DNA of 64,000 nt, taken from NCBI GenBank assembly GCA_024449915.1, contig JAMZAV010005053.1:17183-81182 (forward strand), written 5' to 3'. The DNA is from Sweltsa coloradensis (Eukaryota; Arthropoda; Insecta; Plecoptera; Chloroperlidae). The position numbers and the translations under genes were made by a program. Each line of letters starts with the position of its first letter. Positions within the stretch are counted from its first letter, which is position 1. Positions 30,302-39,710 of the stretch are shown here, in pieces. The notes beneath the pieces were generated by a model. That model did no database searches. It had not been told where the DNA came from and saw only the letters and a list, made by a program, of their open reading frames with translations.

Positions 30302-30811
30302 ATGTACGCTGTCGAACTTGAAGAAGCTCTCCTGAGTGATGTATATACTGCACCTCAGTTTGCTGGGATTTTTGCTGCAGACACATTACCAAGATTTGTA
30401 TCTCGTCCATCTTTACTTATCGCCAATACAGACCCCAGGAAGAAACCCGGCACCCATTGGGTAGCATTCTACATTGACAAGTTTGGACGTGGTGAATATT
30501 TTGACAGTTATGGTCACCCACCCCTTGTGCAAGAACATCGGAGTTTTCTTAATCGCCAGTGCTCTTCATGGACTTATAATACAGTGGAACTTCAAAGCTA
30601 TACTTCTCAAGTGTGTGGTGAATATTGTGTTTTGTATTTATCACATAAAGCTAGAGGTTTGTCTCTTCAAGACTTTTTATGGCATTATGGAAAAAATGCC
30701 CCTTCTAATGATAACTTTACTAAAATATCCTTCAAGAAAGTGTTTGGTAAATGTATAAAACCAAAACGCAAATTATGTTTTAATCAATGTTGTTGTTCAC
30801 GTAAATCTTAG
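30302..30811 (+). CDS. PRO: Adenain-like cysteine protease (maturation protease)
   Basis: 169 residues from the first ATG after the previous stop (MYAVELEEALLSD); earlier codons in this frame have no ATG. Catalytic set of the adenovirus-protease/Ulp1-like fold: His in PGTHWVAFYID (about residue 54), acidic residue in YFDSYG (about residue 70), Gln and Cys in SQVCGEYCVLYL (about residues 102-110). It would cut capsid proteins during maturation. The C-terminal Cys-rich basic end (KPKRKLCFNQCCCSRK) is unusual. Confidence 0.93.
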   Translation: MYAVELEEALLSDVYTAPQFAGIFAADTLPRFVSRPSLLIANTDPRKKPGTHWVAFYIDKFGRGEYFDSYGHPPLVQEHRSFLNRQCSSWTYNTVELQSYTSQVCGEYCVLYLSHKARGLSLQDFLWHYGKNAPSNDNFTKISFKKVFGKCIKPKRKLCFNQCCCSRKS

Positions 30812-31151
30812 ATTAATTAATTTGTATTGTTACATGGTGTATTGTTTCTTTTTAAGTTAAAATGATATAATACTCTTGCAAAATTAAATCTGTTATTTGT
30901 GTTCTTATATTATTGTACTTGTCCTTTTTTAAAAAAAAAAAAAAATACAAAATAATAAATAGTGAATGCTGTTATAAACCTAACTAAGCATTCTATGTAA
31001 AATTATTTACCCATCCAACTTCCTTTTTTGTCATTAAACCAGGTGTCATGGCGTCTAATAATTAATAATAGATGTTATGACATAACGGTTTATAATTATA
31101 TGCAAAATATCATATGGTACTTGTTTGCTAGCTTTGCAAGTCTTGACAGGT
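30812..31151 (+). other. Intergenic region with 3' signal and promoter of the last gene
   Basis: AT-rich. AATAAA lies near 30953 after an A15 run, a plausible polyadenylation site for the structural cluster. A TTTATAATTATA box near 31089 sits about 60 bases before the next ATG. Confidence 0.45.
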
Positions 31152-32093
31152 ATGGCGTCCTCGACTTCAAGTCTTAACTTGTCTGGGTGGCGTCAGCAGC
31201 TTTACTGTGCTACCGCTAGGAGCAGAGCCAGGCGTGTCAGGTTTGTATCAGTCTGCACCCAAGCTTCGCCGGAGACGGACGCTTACACACCATCATTCTC
31301 AACAATGGATTTCCACTTTGACTACGCTGCTGCTTCTACTGCTGTTGCTGCTCCTGCTGTTTCTGCTCCTGCTGTGAATACGTCTTACGAAGCCGATCAT
31401 CTAAGAAAGTACGAACAGGTATTGCTAAAAAATGTGTTCTTCTTAAACGGGTGCCGCACAAAAATGTTGGTGACAGGACTTCACATGAAGGACTGCTTTA
31501 CGCCCTATGTGCAAATCCTGGCGGCCAAGGGTGGAAGAGGAATTCAGCTTACTGCTCAAGGATGGAAGCAGCTTGTCCGTGAACTGGAGATACTGAATAC
31601 CTACATCTTTAATGTTGGAGAAGATGCACGCAATACGCCTGATAAACAAGTTGCTGAATACACGTTATCTGTGTTCAATCATCATGGTAGTACAGTGGTT
31701 GTGCTTTCATCTAAACATGAAAATGTGTCAATGTACCTCGGTGAAGTGACGTGTCTTAATTTGGTTAAGTATTCTCAGATCGTTACTCACACTTTACTTG
31801 CTTCCGAAACCAATGGTGAGATAAATAAGTGGTATTTTTATTTCCTACTGCGAATTAAAAATAAGTACGATCAGAAAATGTCTGCAATTGAAGAAGGTTC
31901 GAGTGAAACAAGTGTAAACCTGCATGACGTGGTAAAGAACTATATTGAACGTCTTCGGCAAGAAGAACGTTTCATTACTCCAAATCTAGAAAAAATCGTG
32001 TATGAACTGGGTACTGACTTCATATATGGAGAAGTGGAACTAATAAACATGTCTCCTTTCATGCATAAACCCTATTATGAACCAAGTCTGTAA
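31152..32093 (+). CDS. Polinton terminal gene, 313 aa, function unknown
   Basis: Start set at the first ATG (MASSTSSLNL); upstream codons of the open frame begin only with TTG. N-terminal 50 residues are basic and Ser-rich, residues about 66-80 are an Ala/Pro run (AVAAPAVSAPAV), and the rest looks globular and helical (YEQVLLKNVFFLNGCRTKML, GWKQLVRELEILNTYIF, HDVVKNYIERLRQEERF). No family recognised. It lies between the protease and the right end, has its own probable promoter, and is intact, so it is likely an expressed accessory or regulatory gene. Confidence 0.7.
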   Translation: MASSTSSLNLSGWRQQLYCATARSRARRVRFVSVCTQASPETDAYTPSFSTMDFHFDYAAASTAVAAPAVSAPAVNTSYEADHLRKYEQVLLKNVFFLNGCRTKMLVTGLHMKDCFTPYVQILAAKGGRGIQLTAQGWKQLVRELEILNTYIFNVGEDARNTPDKQVAEYTLSVFNHHGSTVVVLSSKHENVSMYLGEVTCLNLVKYSQIVTHTLLASETNGEINKWYFYFLLRIKNKYDQKMSAIEEGSSETSVNLHDVVKNYIERLRQEERFITPNLEKIVYELGTDFIYGEVELINMSPFMHKPYYEPSL

Positions 32094-32261
32094 ATGTGTA
32101 ATCATGGTGAAATTTAATAAATGATGAGATATAACCCTAATTAAGTCTTGACTATTTTAATTTATTTACCCTAGGACTACCTTATCCTATATCCTTCACA
32201 TGAACAATAATCTTAAATATTAATATTGAATGAGAGCAATTGTCATACAAAAAGAAAAAAG

Positions 32262-32337
32262 TGTGCCCCGAATGGGGATCGAACCCAGAACCTCTGACAC
32301 GATGTGCCATTGCTCTACCACTTGAGCTATCGAGACA
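32262..32337 (-). repeat. tRNA-like Pol III repeat (copy 2) inside the right end of the Polinton
   Basis: Minus strand: acceptor GTCTCGA/TCGGGGC, D arm GCTC-AAGTGGTA-GAGC, T arm CTGGG-TTCGATC-CCCAT, then T6. About 40-60 bases on each side also match copy 1 at 12241-12317 (for example the TTTGCTATT..TTG and ATTGAATGA.AGCAA words). The anticodon stem pairs 4 of 5 but U33 is missing. A dispersed tRNA-derived repeat is more likely than a tRNA gene. Confidence 0.7.
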
Positions 32338-32422
32338 CAGAATGTGCATTCAATAATTTGCTATTAGTTGTAACTGCTGACATCCATTATATGAAATAAG
32401 TCAAGTAGTACAGGGGGTTCTT

Positions 32423-32673
32423 ACTCTTGTATGGCTTTTTGAGGGGTGGGGTAGGGGTGCCTATTTTACATATGCCCCTAGAACTTCTTGCATTTTGGAA
32501 GGGGTGGATCTTGGGGTTGGGTGGGGGTAGGGGTTTAGGGGGTGGAAGTGGGGGTCGGGAAGAGAGGTGTAGGGTGGGTGAGGGTGGGGGAAACTCCCCC
32601 TACCCCAAAACAGGAAAAAACCTGCAATTTTTACAACCCTCGAAAAAGGACCCAAGGTGCCAAGATAACTACT
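32423..32673 (-). repeat. Right terminal inverted repeat of the Polinton
   Basis: About 251 bp, inverted match of 8774-8971. It is about 50 bp longer because of an expanded G-rich tract near 32500-32590. Confidence 0.9.
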
Positions 32674-32679
32674 AATGTG
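32674..32679. repeat. Right 6-bp target-site duplication of the Polinton
   Basis: AATGTG, identical to 8768-8773. Confidence 0.92.
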
Positions 32680-33050
32680 ACTAGGATATTGGGCGAATTC
32701 AATGTCCACACTAAAGACTTAGTCCAAGAAAAACTAGATGAATTTTCAGGAATAATTTTAATGACGTCACATCAAGACGCAGAAATGATTCCTGCAACGA
32801 TTAAATCATTATTTTCTGACATGGACTCAAGCCACAAATAGTGTCCAAAATACCAACGATGATGTAAGAGCCACCTTCTTTAGCATTTTTTTTTTTTTAA
32901 TTTTCGAAAGTCACGACCAGCAATGATCCTGATACAGATCACGGCAATTTGGAGTCCGCAAAGAGGCTTAAACTGATGCATGAAACCAAACCCACAACGG
33001 TTGAAAAAGCAAAGCTTGGTAATGCAATTTTGCAGTTGGCGACAAAGAAT
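32680..33050. other. Right flank of the Polinton
   Basis: In one plus frame the flank reads through for about 50 codons (ILGEFNVHTKDLVQEKLDEF, PATIKSLFSDMDSSHK) to a TAG near 32840, looking protein-like. The left flank in the matching frame is closed by a TGA close to the insertion, so I cannot show that a gene was interrupted. Confidence 0.4.
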
Positions 33051-33382
33051 ATTGGATATTGCTTAACGTCTCATATTTATGCAACTTGCCTAATCGAGAC
33101 GAAGGGAGGGACGTAAGGGATGACGCGGGGGGACAAGGGGTGGACAGGCCTGTGCTGGTCAGAACCAGCCACAAGCGTATGGGGTGGGCAGGGATTCCCC
33201 CACGTCGTGGTCGTCTCCGTCTGTGTCATCCGTCCGTGTTGTTATTGTCGTCGCCGTCGGGGAGGTAGTCAAAGGGAAGGGGAAAGTCCCCGACGACGAC
33301 CCAGAGCTCGCCATTAGTTTTAGGGAGAAAACTCCCTTAATTACGGGCAAAACTACGAGAAGGTTGCGAGTTGGAATTTGAT
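33051..33382 (+). repeat. G-rich ~330-bp interspersed repeat, near-full copy
   Basis: Order of blocks: ATTGCTTAACGTCTCATATT, GGGAGGGACGTAAGGGATGA, GGTCAGAACCAGCCACAAGC, CCACGTCGTGGTCGTCTCCG, GGGGAGGTAGTCAAAGGGAA, GACGACGACCCAGAGCTCGC, then GAGAAGGTTGCGAGTTGGAA. Copies at 48513, 51491, 51961 and partial ones at 2366, 33728, 36641, 58566, 60975 and 61352 define the family. No protein and no clear Pol III boxes, so class is unassigned (SINE-like or MITE-like). Confidence 0.9.
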
Positions 33383-33727
33383 GGCCCGAGCGTCAATTTT
33401 GATATCACAACATTGATCGAAATTTACTATGGTCTGGAGGGACTTTACAAACAATATGGAGGAGTTATCGAGCGAGACCCTAATTGAAGTCAGTTTTTAG
33501 GGGATAATGGCTATTTTCAATAGTTTCATGGTGTAATAGCTACAGATAACAACATGACAATCCAATCCAGGGGACATGTAAAGGGAGTGCACAACATTGT
33601 CAACCTAAAGAAATATTATTACCTAACTCCAGTGTAGGCATAGGGCTTGTATTTCACTGCGAGCAATATGCAGTATAGTATGCTGGGAATAATTTGTATC
33701 CATAATGTTGTGTTGATGGCAGATTTG
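33383..33727. other. Intergenic, nothing recognised
   Basis: No open frame, RNA gene or repeat that I can support. Confidence 0.4.
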
Positions 33728-33870
33728 TTGATTGATTGGATATTGCTTTCCGTCTCATATTTATGCAACTTGGCTAATCGAGATCGGGCAGGGGTTAGAT
33801 GGCTAAGGCGTCTACCCGGAAAGTGGGAGACTCGGGTTCGAACCCCGATTGGGATGGATTTTTTAATTTC
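33728..33870 (+). repeat. Chimeric repeat: head of the G-rich repeat joined to a tRNA-like body
   Basis: 33728-33785 is the first ~58 bases of the interspersed repeat (ATTGCTTTCCGTCTCATATT to CTAATCGAGA). It then switches to a tRNA-like sequence, 33788-33857, with A box TTAGATGGCTAAGG, B box GGTTCGAACCC and a following T6 run near 33858. The anticodon stem is imperfect. Confidence 0.65.
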
Positions 33871-34780
33871 TGGATTGTATTAAATATTAACAATTCCACC
33901 TACGGGAGTGTTTCCCGACTATCCAAATCGAGAAAAAAAATCAACTCGTTGCGTACATAGTATCGAAAAGAATTTAAGAAGGTGATAAAATCAAAAAGTT
34001 CTGGATGCAGCGCGGAGGATGTTTATGAACCATTGCTGTGTGTGGTATTATCCTCTGCTGGATTTTTCACGAGATTAAGAAACGCCACGGACCGGCATCT
34101 CCAACATAGGCGAGCTAGGCCTAGGCCTAGGGCCAGGCCTAGTACGTGATGAAGGTGTTGACAATGAAGAGGATGACGATTTTCTGTTCGATGCCAGCAT
34201 TCCTTTGGACAACGTAAATATACCTAGCACACTAATAATAGGTCTAGGCCTAGCTAAATTGTGTAGACGTAGGCCTATCTATTTATTTTATTTTTATTTT
34301 ATTTTATTTTTATTTATTTATTTAACGTCTATCCTATTCAGTTATAAAAACTGATTTACAAAGGAGGACAACTAAATAAATCTAATTAGAAAGACTAGGC
34401 CCTAGCCTTGGCTTAACTTCAAATAAGTGAACACTTTTTTTAAGTTAAAATGTTTTGCTACATCTATTGATTATGAATTAAGTTTGTGTAATAAAGAAAC
34501 CAACATTGCCGATTTATTGTAAAGCCTTTTTAAATCATTCACCAAATATTGAGAAGATAATTTTGATTCTTAATAGGTCATATTGTAAAAATGTTCAGTA
34601 ATGCAGTTCACTATCTTCTTCATTTGGCTCAACATATGACATATCTTGATAATTGAAGCTGCAATGCTCGCGTTAATTTCAATTATATGGTCCTAACTAA
34701 ATGTTTTTACATTACAGATTACTACCAATACTATCTTTTGAAAAAGGGCACAGATCAGTGTATGCTTTTGGGCAAAGTGT
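33871..34780. other. AT-rich intergenic DNA with a TAGGCC-rich patch
   Basis: 34110-34280 contains repeated CTAGGCCTAGG words and a T/A-rich (ATTTT)n tract at about 34275-34320. No gene seen. Confidence 0.5.
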
Positions 34781-35025
34781 CTTAAAGTTAAAAAATACAT
34801 TGGTGCACGAATTCAAGACATTAATAGATCGTTAACGCCAGCTTCCAAATCGACGTCTAAGTCGACGCCTTCAGCGACGAATTCAAAGACGACGCCTTCA
34901 ACGATGAATTCCAAGTCGACGTCTTCAACGTCGAGTTCAAAGAAAACGCCTACAAAGTCGACGCCTACAAAGAAGACGCCTACAAAGTCGACTGAAAAGG
35001 TCAACGCCTTCAACGTTGACTGAAA
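34733..35025 (+). CDS. Possible terminal exon with Ser/Thr/Lys-Pro repeats
   Basis: After a possible acceptor (TTTTTACATTACAG ending about 34718) one plus frame stays open through VKKYIGARIQDINRS and into TPASKSTSKSTPSATNSKTT and TPTKSTPTKKTPTKST, stopping near 35023. The tail is a low-complexity S/T/K/P array like linker or chromatin-protein tails. No domain is recognised and no upstream exon is identified; it may be chance or a decayed gene. Confidence 0.25.
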
Positions 35026-35213
35026 AGGCCGACGCAACATATCTTTCAGATTAAAAGGTTACCGTCTTGGTGGTTAGTTGGCCTACTAGTGAGAGCTGTT
35101 AGCGGAAAAATATTGCAAATCCGGATACCAGCGCGAAATTTTGCATGGGGGTAGATAAAAATATCAGAATTAAAAATCCGCGGGAGGCAAGCGATATCCC
35201 ACCCCCAATAACA

Positions 35214-35457
35214 GAGTGTTCAATCATTCAAATGACTATTTGTTTGTCTGAAGTGACAGTGTAATATCACAGCCCCAAAAATCGTTACAAATTGTATGAA
35301 AATACCACCTTGTACCATGTAACCATAGATACCAACGCATGTAACATGCTTATTATTGTTTTTCTTTAAACTAAAACTATTGAATTTTAATTTGATTTTT
35401 AATTGAATACATTCTTCCAGATAACCACCCATGAAAAAAACAAATGATTGAACACTC
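35214..35457. mobile_element. Small MITE-like element (244 bp)
   Basis: Begins GAGTGTTCAATCATT and ends with its reverse complement AATGATTGAACACTC. AT-rich interior with no gene. A target duplication is not clear. Confidence 0.6.
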
Positions 35458-35870
35458 TTAGTTAAGTTAGTTAGTTAGTTATTAGGGTTTAAGGGCACAC
35501 AACACTAAGGTTATTAGTGCCCGTATTCTCTTTTAGAGTGATGTGTAATTTTTTTAAATTCTATTATACAGCTTTGTTGATTTTAGATATTTAAAAACAA
35601 TTGTTATATTCTCAGATTCATCAGATAAAATTTCTTTTAAATTAGGCTTTAGTTTAAAATTATTCCTCTCGTCCATGTGTTGGGGACATTCTACTAAAAT
35701 GTGCTTAACAGTTAAAATCTCACCACACTGCTCACATAGGGGTGGATCTTTGCCTCTTAGAAGGTATCCTTGAGTGAGATGTGTGTGTCCAATGCGTAGA
35801 CGGGTCAGAACTACCTCTTTGCATCGAGAAGAGCGCCTTGAAGAGATCCAGGGTGTTACATCGTCTTTTC
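35458..35870. other. Intergenic
   Basis: Contains (TTAG)n near 35460-35485 and a short stretch near 35827-35850 (GAGCGCCTTGAAGAGATCCA) that recurs in distorted form near 645-675. On the minus strand the region 35690-35850 resembles a LINE-tail type sequence only weakly. No gene supported. Confidence 0.35.
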
Positions 35871-36640
35871 AATTTTAAGGGATGAACTTGGGGTGAAAAT
35901 ATCGTTTGCCTCCCAACGGAATAGTAATTCTTATATTTATATCTACCACCATGCCTAATTTCATGCTGGTAAGTGTTGATAAAAAAAATCACTACTAGGG
36001 GTGGGGGTACAAAAAACATGAGAAATTAGGTTGATTGGATCGAAACATGCTTGAGCATAATATTATTGGATAATTTTAATAATAACAATGTATAGAACAC
36101 GACCTAGTACCAATTCCAATTTTAAGGGATGATAGAGGGCATTAGGGGTGAAATATTGTTTACCTCCCAACGGAATAGTAATTCTTATAGTTTAATCTAC
36201 CACCATGCCAAATTCCATGCTGGTAAGTGTTGATCAAAAACATCCCTACTAGGGGTGGGGGTAAAAAAAACATGAGAAATTAGGTTAATTGGATCGAAAC
36301 ATGCTTGAGCATAATATTATTGGATAATTTTAATAATAACAATGTATAGAATACAACCTAGTACCAATTCCAATTTTAAGGGATGATGGATGGCATTCGG
36401 GGTGAAATATCGTTTGCCTCCCAACGGAATAGTAATTCTTTTTTTTTATCTACCACCATGCCAAATTTCATGCTGGTAAGTGTTGATCAAAAAAATCACT
36501 ACTAGGGGTGGGGGTAGAAAAAACATGAGAAATTAGGTTGATTGGATCAAAACATGCTTGAGCATAATATTATTGGATAATGTTAATAATTACAATGTAT
36601 AGAATACGACCTAGTACCAATTCCAATTTTAAGGGATGAT
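35871..36640 (+). repeat. Tandem array, ~250-bp unit, three copies plus a partial
   Basis: Units begin at AATTTTAAGGGATG (35871, 36118, 36372, 36625; periods 247, 254, 253). Each contains TCGTTTGCCTCCCAACGGAA, CTACCACCATGCC, GGTAAGTGTTGAT, TACTAGGGGTGGGGGTA and TTGAGCATAATATTATTGGA. Confidence 0.92.
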
Positions 36641-37085
36641 GGATTGATTGATTGCATATTGCTTAACGTCTCATAATTATGCAACTTGGCTAATCGAGAC
36701 GAAGGGAGGGACGTAAGGGATGACGCGGGGGGACAAGGGGTGGACAGGCCTGTGCTGGTCAGAACCAACCACAAGCGTATGGGGAGGGCAGGGGTTCCCC
36801 CACGTCGTGGTCGTCTCCGTCTGTGTCATCATCCGTCCGTGTTGTCATTGTCGTTGCCGTCGGGGAGGTAGTCAAAGGGAAGGGGTGAAATATCGTTTGC
36901 CTCCCAACGGAATAGTAATTCTTATATTTTATCTACCACCATGCCAAATTCTATGCTGGTAAGTGTTGATAAAAAGGGAATGGGAAAGTCCCCGAAGACG
37001 ACCCAGAGCTCGCCATTAGTTTCAGGGAGAAAAACTCGCTTAATCACGGGCCAAACCACGAGAAGGTTGCGAGTTGGAAGTCGGC
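36641..37085 (+). repeat. G-rich interspersed repeat interrupted by a fragment of the 250-bp unit
   Basis: Repeat head and body run from 36641 to about 36885. Then about 90 bases of the tandem unit (TGAAATATCGTTTGCCTCCC to AAGTGTTGATAAAAA) intervene, and the tail of the interspersed repeat (GGGAAAGTCCCCG, GACGACCCAGAGCTCGC) resumes at about 36980-37085. Confidence 0.8.
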
Positions 37086-37755
37086 GCCACGGGGCCCAAA
37101 TAATGTAAACGCGCCTTTGACTGGGTTATATTTTTGTTGAAAAAAAAAATCTTCTTCACCAACACTCTAGGATTAGGCTTGTATTCATTACAAATAGAAA
37201 ATTTTACTAAATAATCAGCGGCGAATGTAGTCGGTGCGACACATTGCAGAAGGGTGGCGGGGGGTAAAGTTTGCCCCCTAACCTAATACTCACATCCGCC
37301 CACTCCCTCCTCTTGCAATGCAGAACCCCAGTATCAACCTTGCATGGAGCATATTCAAACTTATAACTTTCTAATGTTTTGATTTTCAAATCTCATTATT
37401 CTTGCACTTGAAACACTTTTGATAAAATCCAATGATACACAATTCAAATTCAGCACTAATATTATGTGGTAAACATATTGTTTTGCATTTTTAAGTTTTA
37501 AAAAAACGTGTACAAGAAACCGGTACAATACACAGTCTCGGATTTACCATAGGTTTATAAGATAACACAAAATGCTTATTCCATACCCATCTCTATTCAT
37601 GATTAATCATGCTATTTTTGTCTTGCCAAAAAAAAAAAAAATGAGACAGAGACCCAGAGTTATGCAAAGCACAGTGTAAGAACAGAATGTTGGTTTTAAT
37701 ATTGATAATATTTAATTTTTTATTTAATTTTGTTTGATTGGTGTCCTCTCTTTTC
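37086..37755. other. Intergenic, AT-rich, no gene seen
   Basis: No open frame or repeat that I can support beyond short A and T runs. Confidence 0.45.
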
Positions 37756-38912
37756 AGATACCCATTTTGCGGCGCCGACCATTGCTTTACAGACTCCGCC
37801 TCCATCCTTAAATCCATCCCCTTCTTGTTCCACACCTTGTTCCTCCTTCAGCAGCACCCCATCTCCAAGGCCCTCTAGCCTTGATTTCTTTGTAGTTGTC
37901 TTTGTAGTTTGTTTATTGTAACTATTGAAGATTCGGAGGCAGGTAGGGCTTTAGAGGGACATATGCATTCCTATTAATCCAATCCCTGTCTCGCCATCAA
38001 CTTTTGAAATTGAGAACCACCCCAGCCTGGCTACCATTAAGAGAATAGCCAGGCTGGTGGTGAATAAGTTTCCCCAGAGTATGAATGCCTAAAAGAATGG
38101 TGTGCTAGGCAACCAGGTAAAAAATCGAATAGACACACTGATCAGAAAGAAGAATAACGCGACCAGGAACAATGGCGAGCACTGACCCGGTCACGAAGGG
38201 AGGTCGACCCTCGAAGAAGACCGGTATGACCAAACCTGACAATATGAATTAGACAACAATAAGTATTAGTTTATGGTATATAGTTAACTCTCAATAAGAT
38301 ATATTGAGAGATAAGATAAAGATTGTTTCAATATGCAAAGATTTAAATTAATTGAAAGAACAATAACAAACAGAAATGTTAGAACAGTAAAATAAAATAT
38401 TATATAATGTTTATATGCATGTCAGCTAAAATGTGGAAAAAGTAGAGATAAGTGACTTTTTAGCAATACATTCCACATGTTCTCTTTAAAAATGCAAAAT
38501 ATTCCTAAATAACTTTTTTTTATCAAACATTGATTCAAATCGACAATGCACCAACAATTCAGAAGATGTCATAATATGCTACTTAGCATACTTCCATACA
38601 TGCTAATAAAATTGCTCCCTAATAAATATTTTGTTTTTTAAAAATCCAATAAACTAAAATAAACGTAATTATTAACAGATTTGGATGTAGCCCTCAACAA
38701 TGGAGTGGTGATACTTTGAGTGGAATGAAGAGATCAACTCGTTGGAGACCAAGACCACTTGGCTCCAGGACGCGTTCAAAAAAAAGGAACAAAACGACTT
38801 GCTAATTCTGGAGACCACGACAACCACATACCCGATGCAGCGTCTGATGATAAACCGAAAACTGGCTATTTCCGCAGTCAAGGAAACATGGCCTTTTCTC
38901 TTCAAGGTGGGT
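37756..38912 (+). pseudogene. Decayed SAMD3-like (TE-associated) multi-exon gene
   Basis: Three exon-like pieces on the plus strand. The first, after TTTTCAG (about 37758-37890), is a Pro/Ser-rich linker. About 37965-38092 reads FEIENHPSLATIKRIARLVV and NKFPQSMNA. After TTAACAG, about 38680-38912 reads FGCSPQQWSGDT, then in another frame TWLQDAFKKKEQNDLLILET, TYPMQRLMINRKLAI and KETWPFLFK before a GTGGGT donor. The order and the RLMI/WPFLF motifs match a gene family common in fish and invertebrate genomes and often labelled sterile-alpha-motif-3-like. A frame change near 38722 and missing parts indicate decay. Family call is from memory of motif style and should be checked. Confidence 0.4.
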
Positions 38913-39710
38913 AGCCCCCTTTTGAGACAACAAACAGCTCTGATTCTATCGGTACGCTCTTGGTTGCCATATGGATTTTCAAATATTCAATATCCTGGCT
39001 TGTATAATATCGTCTATTAGGTATTTTATGTATAGCTTGGTTTGGCAATACACACTCTAGATATCTTAGCTGGTGAGAGGAGGTGAGAGGAGCTAGATCA
39101 GAGCTCTAAGCACCCCAACATCACTTGCAAACATCACCTTTGACAAAAAGATAGCAGTTTTTCCGGCGTCTTTGAAAGACAAACTTCACAGTACGCAGCG
39201 TGCGACAGCCACCGAAAAAAACGACATGATAAAAGCCGTCTGCAATTTTGTGTGGAACACCAACCATTACCCCGGAAAAGCGTTTTTTGAAGTTTTGTTC
39301 AGATCTAATCCAACAGTATTCGTATACTGCAGAAGATCGAGTAAATCGAGGATATGGTATCTTTTGTTTGTTTATAAACATCAGTTCGGTTTACAAAATC
39401 GCTGATGTATTTATAAAGTGTTGAAGTGTTTTTCTTCGCGAATTAGTGCCCATTTTATTTGTACACTATTCTACATATTAGTGCGGTCATTTTAAGTGTA
39501 AATTTATGTATATCTTGTAACAAATACTATTTAATTATCTGAAATGTGGTGCAGAATGCTAGGTTGCTAGGGAAGTGGACTTTAAATTCGTGCCATCTGC
39601 CTTGCCAGCTTGAACCGTTCTTCGGAACAAGGGACCTCGCACGCACCACGTGTTGGTTCTACGCCTGCATCACACAATCACGTTCAAGACTACAGCCTTA
39701 AAACACAATC
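38913..39710. other. Region upstream of the LINE ORF1
   Basis: 39121-39400 holds overlapping open frames on both strands without a recognised product. 39600-39710 would be the 5' untranslated region of the LINE; its 5' boundary is not visible. Confidence 0.4.

Larger units (their letters stand above)
8774..32673 (+). mobile_element. Complete Polinton/Maverick element (with a nested LTR element)
   Basis: The element is bounded by 6-bp direct repeats AATGTG. It begins AGTAGTTATC and ends GATAACTACT, with inverted repeats of about 200-250 bp, and carries the full Polinton set: protein-primed family B polymerase, FtsK/HerA-type packaging ATPase, retroviral-type integrase, adenain-like protease, double-jelly-roll major capsid and penton-like minor capsid. 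All genes read left to right. Total length is 23,900 bp. Removing the 7,426-bp LTR element and its extra 4-bp duplication leaves about 16.47 kb, within the usual 15-20 kb. The polymerase and minor capsid genes each carry one frameshift while the remaining frames are intact, so the copy is young but, as read, not autonomous. Confidence 0.95.

Noticed and set aside
8768..32679. That the inverted G-rich blocks are just two copies of a dispersed repeat
   Set aside because: Exact 6-bp duplications abut both, the ends begin with AG as in Polintons, and they enclose precisely the Polinton gene set.
33788..33857. Stand-alone tRNA gene
   Set aside because: Fused directly to the head of the interspersed repeat and its anticodon loop lacks the conserved U33; treated as part of a chimeric repeat.
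34813..35040. Minus-strand frame rich in Val/Asp/Phe
   Set aside because: It is the antisense shadow of the Ser/Thr/Lys-Pro repeat on the plus strand.
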